DNA of 43,864 nucleotides, taken from the NCBI GenBank assembly GCA_945869735.1, contig CAMBPQ010000022.1, forward strand, positions 1 through 43,864, read 5' to 3'. The translations under genes were made by a program, and so were the position numbers. Below the pieces are notes generated by a model, which did no database searches, was not told the origin of the DNA, and saw nothing but the letters and a program-made list of their open reading frames with translations. The stretch comes from Planctomicrobium piriforme. GTDB taxonomy: Bacteria; Planctomycetota; Planctomycetia; Pirellulales; UBA1268. Below, piece by piece: positions 24,371 through 32,405 of the stretch (position 1 is its first letter; every line of letters starts with the position of its first letter).

Positions 24371-24515
24371 TCAAAAAGCCCGGAGCGCGAGCGACGGGTA
24401 GACGGGGGGCGACCGTAGAACCGGTGCGGAGCGGGACGAGCTGGCGGGCGCATTCCCCGCGCTCACGCTTGGGGCTTCCTGGCGGGAGCCACAGTCTCCC
24501 GATCGTGAGGAGCCG
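24371..24515 (-). repeat. Dispersed repeat family A, partial copy 4
   Basis: The gap between polA and the diadenylate cyclase gene carries, on the minus strand, ccggctcctcacgatcggga, ccaggaagccccaagcgtga, gcgcggggaatgcg and then the distal module ending gggctttttgagg, in the order seen at 6800-6670. It lacks the first half of the unit. Confidence 0.65.
24372..24397 (-). terminator. Terminator-like end of repeat copy 4
   Basis: On the minus strand cccgtcgctcgcgctccggg is followed by ctttttga. The paired CCCG/CGGG ends plus a T-run make this a plausible intrinsic terminator for the diadenylate cyclase gene before polA. The inner stem is imperfect. Confidence 0.4.
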
Positions 24516-24516
24516 G

Positions 24517-25446
24517 TCAGTCGCCGCTCGGGGGCTCGTACTCGAAGTCCTTCCACTTCATGGCACGGCGGAAGGGCTCGATGCGGAGCATCACCTCGCC
24601 GTTTTGGAAGATGCGGACGGTGCCGCTCGTCTCACTGACCGCCACGGCCACGCTCTTCGTGCGGCGGGTGACGGCCGCCGCGGCCCAGTGGCGGGCGCCG
24701 AGGCCCTTCGAAACGGAGACGTTCTCGGCGGAGGCGTCGATATAGCGGGCCGCGGCTTCGACTGTGGCGTCGGAGCCGATCACGAAGGCACCGTCGAGCT
24801 GGGCGATCTCCTTGATGCCTTCGCGGACGCGGTGATCGGTGAGCCGACGCTCCGAGCGGCTGTAGCCGCGGACTGGATCGAACCCGGCGGAGTGGCTCGA
24901 CTGGATCACCTTCCGGGTGTCGCCGACGACGAACAGCGTGCCGACCGGCTTGCCCTCGCGGCCTTCACGGCCGATCTCGACGGCGAGATCGACGACGAGC
25001 TTGAGCGTCTCCAGTGGTACTTTCGTCTCAAGATTTCGTAGGTCCCTGCTGGTGAGCTGGCCGAGATGCTCCTCAAGACGCAGGAGGCTGACAGAGTCGA
25101 CCGTGCCGGCTTCAAAGCCGCTGTAGACGGCCACCACCTGGGCGTCGGTTCCGATGATCTCCGCAGCCACGCACTCCAGCAGCGCCTGCGCCAGACGCTC
25201 GTGCACCGGCAGGCCCGCCACGTCGAGCGTGACTTGCTGGAGCCCATGATCGGAAGCACCTGAAAGATGCGCCTCGTCGTCGGCGGCCACAAGCACCGGC
25301 CCGGAGTTCGCGAGTTGCCGCACGCGGGCCCAGTCGAGCCGCTCGTCGACGAGCAACAGGATCGCCTCCGCCGATGTTGCCTCGAACAGTCGCACGGCGA
25401 CGTCGAGTAAACGCTCGAGTTGGGGGGTGACGTCGGCCGCGGTCAT
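24517..25446 (-). CDS. Diadenylate cyclase (DAC/DisA_N domain) protein
   Basis: 309 residues. The C-terminal half (about 185-300) is a DAC domain that makes cyclic di-AMP from two ATP: D218-G-A near FVIGSDATVEAAARYI, then SVSKGLGARHW at 244-254 and VSETSGTVRIFQNGEV. The usual second motif is R-H-R or R-H-T; here it is R-H-W. The N-terminal 170 residues are a separate alpha/beta domain (AEAILLLVDERLDWARVRQLA, VVAVYSGFEAG), reminiscent of the sensor half of archaeal DacZ-type enzymes rather than DisA's DNA-binding part. No membrane segments are seen. Cyclic di-AMP usually controls osmolyte or potassium balance; the targets are not in this window. Confidence 0.85.
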   Translation of the reverse strand: MTAADVTPQLERLLDVAVRLFEATSAEAILLLVDERLDWARVRQLANSGPVLVAADDEAHLSGASDHGLQQVTLDVAGLPVHERLAQALLECVAAEIIGTDAQVVAVYSGFEAGTVDSVSLLRLEEHLGQLTSRDLRNLETKVPLETLKLVVDLAVEIGREGREGKPVGTLFVVGDTRKVIQSSHSAGFDPVRGYSRSERRLTDHRVREGIKEIAQLDGAFVIGSDATVEAAARYIDASAENVSVSKGLGARHWAAAAVTRRTKSVAVAVSETSGTVRIFQNGEVMLRIEPFRRAMKWKDFEYEPPSGD

Positions 25447-25576
25447 GAACCCGCTCCTGGCATGCCGTAAAAGCGCAGCGCGGGACGGATGGGCTGCCGG
25501 ATCGCCGGATCCTCGCACGAAAGGCCCCGCCGCCGAAGCCTACGCGGCAGGGGATCGTGGTTCAAGGACGAGGTGC

Positions 25577-27169
25577 CTATCGACGGGTCGACGTGCCGTC
25601 GCCGCGGCCCGACTCCGGCCGGTTGGCGATCATGGCGGGCTGCTTTGAAGCCTTCATCGATCCGTTGTAGGCGGCGATGCCACCCGGGAGCACCACACTC
25701 CAGGCCCGCTCTTGGTAGATGTTGAGGGCGTGGAGGGCATGACCAAGCGGGCCGATCTTCCACTCCCGCGAGGGCTCACTGGCCAAAGCCCTGCAGAGAT
25801 ATTCCGCCGCCGCGACGACCCGTGGCTCGTAGAGTCGCTCCTGATCGAGCGAAGAGACGAGCCACTCGAGGATGTGGCCGGTCGTCTGGATCTTGCGGTC
25901 GATGTCATCATCACGGTCGGCGTGATACTTGAACCACTCCGTGCTGAACGAGCCGTCGCGGTTTTGGAGTTTCGAGAGGGCGAAGTTCTGGTAGTCACGG
26001 ACATACTTGTCGGCTCTCCGGTAGGGGCCGTCGAGTTGCCCGGTGGCCCGCAGCCGTCGCTGGCAGCCGTAGGCGAGGCCGAAGAGACGGTGTGTGCCGC
26101 CACACGGCGCGCCGCGGATCGGCTGCACGATCTCCTCCTCGACGAGTCGTGGCAGCGACCAATTCTCGCCGTCGCGGCTTTTCCAAGTGGCGTCGGTCGG
26201 GAGGTAATGCGCCAGGGAAATGAGGGCGAAAGTGAGTTCCGTGTTCGGCTTGCAGGAGCGTTTCTCCTCGGCGATCAGGTCCGCGACGGTGAACGATTTG
26301 CCCTGCACCGTCAGCGGCGAGTTAGCTGCGACGCGGCACTGCGCGAGGATCGCGAGATATTGCGCGGAGTGCCCCTGCACGCCCACGCCCTTGAGGGCGA
26401 CGATTCGTTCGTCGGCCGCGGCGAGCATCACCTGGCCGCGGCACCGGCCGCCCATGTTCGACCAGCCGATCGCGCTCACGAGATCGCCGGCCGGACCGCC
26501 GACGCGGATCTGCGTGGGGATGCCAAACGCGATGAAGCCGTGCATGACTTCCCAGGGCGTGTGCTCAGCCGTGTTGAGCGGCCGTCGCTGATAGGTGCCG
26601 AGCGTCCGCGCGATCCGAGCGCGGAGATCCTCGAACCGTCGCGTGGTGGGCGGAGGGGCGCCGGTCGCCTGGAGCCGCGTGACGACGAGCGGCGGTGTCT
26701 GGCGACGGGCGGTCGGGGGCGGGGAGACCACGGCGGTCTGCGGCCGCTGAACTGCAGACCGCGGCTTCGGCTTGTAGGCCGGATTGGCGGCGTCATCGAC
26801 GACCTTGCCGGCGGCGCTCTTCAGCGACTTCCCGAAGGCGACCGCGTCGGCCAGGGTTGATTTCTTGTTCGACGACCTGGCCCGGAGAGCGGTACGCCGT
26901 GCCGCGGCCAAGCGATCAACCTCATCCTGCGACGGCGGCTGCGGCAACACGATGAAGGGGGGCGTCGGCTCTACCTTCTTCAGGAACCCTTCGAAAAGCC
27001 CACCGCGGCCCCGGGTCGGCGGCGCGGCCGACGCCTGCCAGCCACTCGCTGACGCGAGCCAAAAAGTTGCGATCAGGGTCGGCAGCACGCAAGCAAGGTG
27101 CCGCCGCCGGATACACGGGGCATACGCCGACGGGGTCAGCGCCAAAGCTGTGGCGTCTCGGTTGGGCAT
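25577..27169 (-). CDS. Secreted protein with predicted alpha/alpha-toroid domain
   Basis: About 530 residues. A basic N-region and hydrophobic core (CVLPTLIATFWLASASGWQASAAPP) make an export signal. A Pro/Ala-rich linker runs to about 180. The rest resembles planctomycete proteins with helical toroids: TPWEVMHGFIAFG, ILAQCRVAANSPLTVQGK, KLQNRDGSFSTEW and TGHILEWLVSSL. The QNxDGSFS motif recalls the repeat of terpene-cyclase/prenyltransferase-type barrels, but no catalytic DxDD or zinc ligands are evident. Function unknown; probably structural or binding. The start is uncertain: ATG 27169 or an in-frame start at 27199, and no clear ribosome site for either. Confidence 0.75.
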   Translation of the reverse strand: MPNRDATALALTPSAYAPCIRRRHLACVLPTLIATFWLASASGWQASAAPPTRGRGGLFEGFLKKVEPTPPFIVLPQPPSQDEVDRLAAARRTALRARSSNKKSTLADAVAFGKSLKSAAGKVVDDAANPAYKPKPRSAVQRPQTAVVSPPPTARRQTPPLVVTRLQATGAPPPTTRRFEDLRARIARTLGTYQRRPLNTAEHTPWEVMHGFIAFGIPTQIRVGGPAGDLVSAIGWSNMGGRCRGQVMLAAADERIVALKGVGVQGHSAQYLAILAQCRVAANSPLTVQGKSFTVADLIAEEKRSCKPNTELTFALISLAHYLPTDATWKSRDGENWSLPRLVEEEIVQPIRGAPCGGTHRLFGLAYGCQRRLRATGQLDGPYRRADKYVRDYQNFALSKLQNRDGSFSTEWFKYHADRDDDIDRKIQTTGHILEWLVSSLDQERLYEPRVVAAAEYLCRALASEPSREWKIGPLGHALHALNIYQERAWSVVLPGGIAAYNGSMKASKQPAMIANRPESGRGDGTSTRR

Positions 27170-27309
27170 CAGGTACTGCGGTCGGGGGCTGGAACACACG
27201 TCGTGAGTTGGGGGTATCGACCGCCCGACGGGGCGAAACGTTGCCGTCGCCGACGCGGGCCAGACGGTCGGGCCAGACTACCCCCGCCCCGCAGCCAACC
27301 CGGCCTGCC

Positions 27310-27366
27310 AAGCGAGCGTGAAGCCGTTGCAGAAAGCCCCGAGCGCAATCGCGGGGAATACGTCCG
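27310..27366 (+). repeat. Dispersed repeat family A core, short copy 5
   Basis: Only the hairpin core is present: agaaagccccgagcgcaatc followed by gcggggaatacg, matching the core of the longer copies at 203-232 and 6951-6980. It lies in the 214-nt gap between the toroid protein and the HEAT lipoprotein. Confidence 0.55.
27332..27360 (-). terminator. Candidate terminator after the HEAT-repeat gene
   Basis: On the minus strand ccccg...cgggg closes a hairpin followed by ctttctgc, 24 nt after the HEAT gene stop. The inner pairing is imperfect and the T-run short. The repeat core seems to double as a transcription end here. Confidence 0.42.
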
Positions 27367-27383
27367 CCACCTCACCCCGCTCA

Positions 27384-28085
27384 TCAAAACAACTTGCGAA
27401 ACTCCTCCGCGATCGACCATTCGGCCGACGATTCGGCTGGATCCGCCGCCCACTCGCGCCACTTGTTGACGTCGTCACCGAGGTCGCGACCGCTCACTTT
27501 CTTGAGCGCCGCAACGGCCCGGTATTGCACGGCTGGGTCGGAATCCTCGAGCGCCTTGGCGAGGACGGGGATCGCCTGCTCGTCCCCAAGTTGCCCCAGT
27601 TCCCGGAGGGCCCTGAGGCGGACGTCGATTTCTTGGTCGGTGCGATACCGCGTGGCCAGCAGCTCGACCGCCTCGGGGCCGCCACGATTCCGCCAGGTGG
27701 TGCAGGCGGCCATGCGCACGCGTGCATCCGGGTCCTCGAGGGCTCCCTTACAGATCGCGACGGCCGACGGGGTGTCAAACTCCGCGACCGTCTCGAGAAT
27801 CACGCACCGTACGCGTGGGTCATGCTCGTCGAGCATGCTTTTCACCTGGCCGCTCGTAAAATCGGCTTGCTCGGCATGCGTGCCCGCCTTCGCCTTCGCG
27901 GCATCGGCGGCGAGCGAATCGATCCGTTGGTCCGCGGTGGCCCCGTATTTTCTCTGTTCTTCGAGGGTCTTCTCGCTGGTCGTCAGCGTCTTCCAGGTCT
28001 TGCAGCCCGACAGCAGGATGCAGCAGGCGACCAGCGCGATCACTGCCGAGCCGCCGGCGGGGCGGCTCACGTTCCAGAGCTTCAT
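27384..28085 (-). CDS. HEAT-repeat lipoprotein
   Basis: 233 residues with GGAGG eight nt before the ATG. Signal and lipobox: VIALVACCILLSGC, lipidated Cys at 28. A short helical linker with many charges follows, then HEAT/PBS-lyase-type repeats from about 80 to 205: DPRVRCVILETVAEF, DPDARVRMAACTTW, QEIDVRLRALRELGQLGDEQAIPVLAKALEDSDPAVQYRAVAALKKVSG. Such repeats form a curved binding surface. It is probably a periplasmic scaffold anchored to a membrane. Target unknown. It is divergent from the DUF1570 gene, with a 146-nt shared upstream gap. Confidence 0.85.
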   Translation of the reverse strand: MKLWNVSRPAGGSAVIALVACCILLSGCKTWKTLTTSEKTLEEQRKYGATADQRIDSLAADAAKAKAGTHAEQADFTSGQVKSMLDEHDPRVRCVILETVAEFDTPSAVAICKGALEDPDARVRMAACTTWRNRGGPEAVELLATRYRTDQEIDVRLRALRELGQLGDEQAIPVLAKALEDSDPAVQYRAVAALKKVSGRDLGDDVNKWREWAADPAESSAEWSIAEEFRKLF

Positions 28086-28137
28086 CTCGACCGGCCTCCA
28101 GGGGGCGTGGGAGAGTAGCGGTGCCCCAGGGCGGCGG

Positions 28138-28164
28138 AAAGGTCAACCCGGACGGCTGACCTTT
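28138..28164. promoter_or_regulatory. Inverted repeat in a divergent promoter region
   Basis: aaaggtca and tgaccttt form an 8-bp inverted repeat with an 11-nt gap, placed between the divergent HEAT lipoprotein and DUF1570 genes. The layout suits a dimeric regulator binding site, but no matching second copy or regulator is present in the window. Confidence 0.3.
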
Positions 28165-28231
28165 CAATGGTGACTGAAACCTGCTCGCATCCTCGAATGG
28201 TTTGCCGGCCAAGACTCCGGATATCCCACCC

Positions 28232-29401
28232 ATGCCCCATCTACCCCGCTTTCACGTCGTGATCACGGCGGTGATCACGGTCTGGCTGGGCCACGGGCCG
28301 TCGAATGCCGATCCCGTACCCCCGCGGGAACGAATCGAGATCCAGACTGCGGCCGGTCATCGCACGGTCGATGCCACCGTGCTCGTCGAGGCGGTCGATG
28401 GTGGCCTGCTCGTGGAACTCGCCGACGAACGGTACGAACTGTTGCCGCCCGCTTCGATTGCCGGGAGGCAGCCGCTGCCGGATGCCCCCGCCGAGGAAAG
28501 TCCCCGCGACTTAGGGCAGCGCATCCTCGCGGAGTTGCCCGCCGGGTTCGACGTCCTGGTCACGAAGCACTACGTGGTCTGCTTCGACACCTCTCGGGAC
28601 TATGCCCGGTGGTGCGCGGCGCTGTTCGAGCGGCTCCACGAGGCCTTCGTCAACTTCTGGAGCAAAGCGGGGCTGGACGTGGTCGATCCACCTCGTCCGC
28701 TCGTGATCGTGATCTTCGCCGACCGGCGGCGGTACGAGGCGCACGCGAGCCGCGACCTGGGCGTGGCGGCCGACCGCGTGGTGGGCTACTACAACCTGCT
28801 CACCAACCGCGTCACCACGTTCGACCTTACCGGCACCGACGGTGTGCCGCGGCCCATCGGACGAGCATCGTCAGGCACCGCGTTCGAGATCCTGTCGAGC
28901 CCTGCGGCGGCGGGCTTGGTTGCGACCCTCGTCCACGAGGCGACCCACCAGATGGCGTTCAACTGCGGCATGCACCGCCGGCTCGCTCCCGTGCCCCTCT
29001 GGGTCAGCGAAGGAATCGCCACCTACTTCGAGACGCCCGACCTGGAAAACACCCGTGGCTGGCGTGGCATCGGCAAGGTCAACCGCCCCCGACTCGACCA
29101 CTTCCTGGCCACCCACCGGCCGGGCGACATCGCGGCGATCGTCACCGCCGACGATCGGTTCCGCGCGGTGGAGGGGCCGCTCGATGCCTATGCCGCCGCC
29201 TGGTCGCTCACGCGGCACCTCATCGAGACGAGGAAGAAAGAGTTTGTCGGCTACCTGAGGACGCAGGCGACAAAGCCGCCGCTCGCCGACGATTCGGCGG
29301 ACGATCGGCGTCGGGATTTCGAGGCGGCGTTCGGGGCTTCGCCCGAGGCGATCGAGGAGGAGGTCGTCAAGGCGATGGCGCGGCTCGCGTCGCAGCGTTG
29401 A
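28232..29401 (+). CDS. DUF1570-type secreted metalloprotease-like protein
   Basis: 389 residues from the first ATG; an upstream TTG at 28202 is less likely. An export signal covers about 8-27. A small N-terminal beta region (RIEIQTAAGHRTVDATVLVE) precedes a gluzincin-like domain with HEATH at 235-239 and a downstream glutamate at 260 in WVSEGIATYFE. These give the three zinc ligands and the catalytic Glu of an active metallopeptidase. This layout is typical of planctomycete DUF1570 proteins. Substrate unknown. It should act outside the cytoplasm. Nothing in the neighbourhood narrows the role. Confidence 0.85.
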   Translation: MPHLPRFHVVITAVITVWLGHGPSNADPVPPRERIEIQTAAGHRTVDATVLVEAVDGGLLVELADERYELLPPASIAGRQPLPDAPAEESPRDLGQRILAELPAGFDVLVTKHYVVCFDTSRDYARWCAALFERLHEAFVNFWSKAGLDVVDPPRPLVIVIFADRRRYEAHASRDLGVAADRVVGYYNLLTNRVTTFDLTGTDGVPRPIGRASSGTAFEILSSPAAAGLVATLVHEATHQMAFNCGMHRRLAPVPLWVSEGIATYFETPDLENTRGWRGIGKVNRPRLDHFLATHRPGDIAAIVTADDRFRAVEGPLDAYAAAWSLTRHLIETRKKEFVGYLRTQATKPPLADDSADDRRRDFEAAFGASPEAIEEEVVKAMARLASQR

Positions 29402-29404
29402 CAC

Positions 29405-29445
29405 GGCCCTCAAAAAGCCCCTTGGCGTAAGCCGTGGGGGCTGCG
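29405..29445 (+). repeat. Family A terminal-module fragment, copy 6
   Basis: gccctcaaaaagccccttgg and the following gtaagccgtgggggct match the ends of the distal module seen at 24371-24400 and 6672-6700. It forms an imperfect hairpin (agcccc / ggggct) just after the DUF1570 stop and may act as its transcription end. Confidence 0.45.
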
Positions 29446-29555
29446 CGAGAATCACGGAGGCCCGTATGAGACCCGTGACGAGACAGGCGGGAGTCACCGC
29501 TGCTAAGTTGTAGTGAGCCTGCTCACGGTCCTTCCCCACGACTGGAGATGATCTC

Positions 29556-30791
29556 ATGGCGTCTGGTGTTTCTCGTCGGCGGGTCAGCCGCCGCTCGTTT
29601 CTCGGCGGTGCGTTGGGCGCCGCCACACTCACGTCGCTGCCCGCCGGCGGCGTGTTCGCTGCCGGCAGTGACCTGATCCGCGTAGGCGTCGTCGGCTGTG
29701 GCGGCCGCGGCACCGGCGCGGCGCTGCAGGCTGCCGCCGCCGACCCCAGCGTCGTGGTCACGGCTCTCGGCGATCTGTTTGCCGATCATCTGGCGGCGTC
29801 TGCCGAGATCCTGGCGTCGCGACTCGGCGGTCACTTCATCTGCCCCGCAGCTCGTCGGTTCACCGGTGACGCTGCCGGATTCGACGTCATCGCATCCGAC
29901 GTCGACATGGTGATTCTGGCGACGCCGCCGCACCAGCGACCTGCGCACGTTGACGCCGCCATCCATGCCGGACGCCACGTCTACTGCGAAACACCCGCGG
30001 CAGTCGACGCGGCCGGCGCACGGTCGATCCTCGCGTTGGCCGATGAGGCACGTCGACGGGGGCTATCGTTCGCGGCCGGATTGCACTCGCGGCACGACGA
30101 GCGGCTCCGGCAGACGATCGCCGGCGTTCTGGGCGGCCGCATCGGGCAACAGGTCCACGGCGTGGCGACCGCGCGCCTTGGCCTTCCCTGGAGCCGCGGG
30201 CCGCTCCCAGGCGGGTCCCCTGCCGAGGCAGCCGACCGCAACTGGATCGCCGATCCAGCCACATCCGGCGGCAGTTTTGTCGAACACCATATCCACGCGA
30301 TCGACCGGGCGATATGGGCGTTGGGCGACGTGGCCCCGCTCGCCGCCGTGCCCGTCGACACTCCGCTCGTGCTCCCGCCGCACCCGCCCGGCGTCGCGTC
30401 GTCGGCGACAGCCGTCAGATTTGTCTTTGCCGGCGGCGTCACGCTCGACGCTGGCATCGAGCGGTGCGAAGGCACGACGACGGAGGCCGTCGAGCGGATG
30501 ATCGGAACTTGTGGTGAGGCCGACCTGCGACGCCATGCGGTGTCGGGACGACCCCTGCGGACCGAGTCGGACCGACCGCGCGACAGCCATGCGGCCTGCA
30601 TGGCCGCGCTCGTGCACGCGCTGCGGTCGGGGGTGCGGGTCGACGACCTGGCGACGCTGTGCCGAAGCACCATGGCGGCCGTGCTCGGGCGGGAGGCGGT
30701 CAAGGCCGCGAAGCCGGTGGCATGGTCCGATCTTTGGCCCGCAGCGTCTGAGTCGCTGCCGCTACGACCGCTACAACGTGACATGGCGTGA
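29556..30791 (+). CDS. Tat-exported Gfo/Idh/MocA-family oxidoreductase
   Basis: 411 residues, GGAG nine nt before the ATG. A twin-arginine signal (SRRSFLG at 11-17, then a hydrophobic run to about 36) sends the folded protein out through Tat. The NAD(P)-binding Rossmann fold starts at IRVGVVGCGGRGTG (41-54). The usual E-K-P motif, whose lysine takes part in catalysis, reads E145-T-P147. The C-terminal domain has GGSFVEHHIHAIDRAIW (238-254) with the usual histidine region. Family members oxidise or reduce sugars. The missing lysine makes classical dehydrogenase activity doubtful. It is followed by two + strand genes that do not overlap it. Confidence 0.88.
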   Translation: MASGVSRRRVSRRSFLGGALGAATLTSLPAGGVFAAGSDLIRVGVVGCGGRGTGAALQAAAADPSVVVTALGDLFADHLAASAEILASRLGGHFICPAARRFTGDAAGFDVIASDVDMVILATPPHQRPAHVDAAIHAGRHVYCETPAAVDAAGARSILALADEARRRGLSFAAGLHSRHDERLRQTIAGVLGGRIGQQVHGVATARLGLPWSRGPLPGGSPAEAADRNWIADPATSGGSFVEHHIHAIDRAIWALGDVAPLAAVPVDTPLVLPPHPPGVASSATAVRFVFAGGVTLDAGIERCEGTTTEAVERMIGTCGEADLRRHAVSGRPLRTESDRPRDSHAACMAALVHALRSGVRVDDLATLCRSTMAAVLGREAVKAAKPVAWSDLWPAASESLPLRPLQRDMA

Positions 30792-30844
30792 TCGACCGGA
30801 CGTGTCCACGTCGATAAGATCTCGTTGCGAAAGGGACATGAAGC

Positions 30845-32305
30845 ATGGCGACGAACCCCACGGTCTATCGGTTGAGCATCGCGCTCATCGTGTTCGTACT
30901 GCTGACGTTCGTGCTGACGTTCGCGACCTACTTCATGTTCAAGCAGCGGATGGACGAGCAGCTGAAGGCGGAGGTGGCGGAGAAGGCGGTGTCCGAAAAG
31001 CAGGGGGAACTGCTCGAGGCGCAGCAGGATTTGGAGAAGTTCCGCCAGGTCGTTGGTGAGCAAGAGGGAACCCCCGCTCAGACCACAGAAGACAACTTCA
31101 ACAAGCTTCTCGCCGACGAGTTTGCCGGCTTCAACGAGGATCCAAAGTCATACGCCAAACTGGTCGGATGGCTGCGGGGCCAGATGCGCACGAAGGACGA
31201 GTCCGTCCAAACCGCGGTCGGGAAGGCGAAGGACGCGGAGGCCGCTGCGACCAAGTCGAGCGCCGAGGCCGCGGAGACCGAGAAAACCGCCGCCGCCGAG
31301 GTGCAGGCCGCCAAACAGCAGCAGGACGATGCCAAGAAGGCGTTCGATGCGCAATGGGCTGGACACGAGGCCGAACAGAAAAAACTGCTCGACGGGAAGG
31401 AAACCGCCGAGCAGAAGTCGAAGCGGCTCGAGATGTTGATCTCGAAGATCGCCGACGGCGGTCAATACCTCTCGTCCACGCGGCAGAAGGACTTTGCAGC
31501 AATGAAAACCGCCGACGCCGAGGGAAAGGAAACCCCCGACCCCGCGGGCCAACTCGGCGTGATCTACGCCGAACTCCGCGACCGCGCCAAGGCGATTGAA
31601 GAGCAAAACAAGATCCTTGCCGGCCTGCGGGTCGCCGACCGAAAACTCCAGGAAAAGGTGCTCGCGTCCACGCCCAACGACGACCGGATCGACGGGCTTG
31701 ACGGCCGGATTCTCTTGGTCAACGAGACCACGCGGAGTGTGCTCGTGTCGTGCTCGTCCACCCGCGGCATCCGCCCCGGCATGGTGCTTCACGTGTTTCC
31801 GCCGGATGACTCCCGTCCCCAGCTCGGCGATCGCAAGGGTACGGTCGAAGTGACCGACATCGAGGGACCGTCGCTCGTCCGCGCCTCCATCCGCCGCGAC
31901 TCGATCCGCACGCCCATCGTGACGGGAGACGGCGTAGCCACCAGCCTCTGGACGGCAGGCGTCGCACCGGAAGTGGTCATCGTCGGATTTGTAAACCTCG
32001 ACAATGATGGTGCGGCTGACAACAAGCGGCTTGCCGAGATCGTGGAACGGGCCGGAGCTCGCGTCGCCCAGTCGGTATCGACCATGACGGCGATGGTCGT
32101 CGACGGGGGCAAGCCCCCCCCACAGTCCGGCGAACGCGAGGTGGAGGCATTCGCCGAGGAGGCGCGTCGGCAGCGGCGCAGCGTCGAGGCTGCCAAGCAG
32201 TTTGGGGTGAAGGTCGTCGGCATCGACGCCCTCCTCGACATGCTCGGCCTGACCCGCGAGTCCGTCACTGCGACCCGCCTGCCGCGGGCAGTCAGCACCC
32301 GGTAG
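30845..32305 (+). CDS. Membrane-anchored coiled-coil protein with BRCT-like C-terminus
   Basis: 486 residues. One TM helix at about 10-32, with no cleavable signal, so the rest probably faces the periplasm or, in inverted topology, the cytoplasm. Long coiled coil at about 36-275 (Ala, Glu, Lys and Gln rich, e.g. VQAAKQQQDDAKKAFDAQW). A beta-rich module follows at about 280-372 (GLDGRILLVNETTRSVLVSC). The last about 100 residues look like a BRCT-type alpha/beta fold: EVVIVGFVNLDN, AEIVERAGARVAQSVSTMTAMVV, then AAKQFGVKVVGIDALLDMLGL. BRCT domains are normally nuclear or DNA-ligase modules. Family unknown to me. The upstream purine stretch gggac is seven nt from the ATG. Confidence 0.75.
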   Translation: MATNPTVYRLSIALIVFVLLTFVLTFATYFMFKQRMDEQLKAEVAEKAVSEKQGELLEAQQDLEKFRQVVGEQEGTPAQTTEDNFNKLLADEFAGFNEDPKSYAKLVGWLRGQMRTKDESVQTAVGKAKDAEAAATKSSAEAAETEKTAAAEVQAAKQQQDDAKKAFDAQWAGHEAEQKKLLDGKETAEQKSKRLEMLISKIADGGQYLSSTRQKDFAAMKTADAEGKETPDPAGQLGVIYAELRDRAKAIEEQNKILAGLRVADRKLQEKVLASTPNDDRIDGLDGRILLVNETTRSVLVSCSSTRGIRPGMVLHVFPPDDSRPQLGDRKGTVEVTDIEGPSLVRASIRRDSIRTPIVTGDGVATSLWTAGVAPEVVIVGFVNLDNDGAADNKRLAEIVERAGARVAQSVSTMTAMVVDGGKPPPQSGEREVEAFAEEARRQRRSVEAAKQFGVKVVGIDALLDMLGLTRESVTATRLPRAVSTR

Positions 32306-32405
32306 TCCTCTGTAACCACCGGCTTCGCGGTCCTGCCCAGTTCATGGCATACTCGGACGCTTCCGGCGGAGGGTTCCGCCGATCCCGCGTTCCCGAGGCC
32401 TTGCC

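Noticed and set aside
28202-28231. TTG upstream start for the DUF1570 protein
   Set aside because: It adds ten residues before a normal export signal and has no ribosome site; the ATG at 28232 is simpler.
32364-32381. 7-bp hairpin (cggcgga / tccgccg) before the DUF1080-ThuA gene
   Set aside because: No T-run and common composition; it could be chance in GC-rich DNA.
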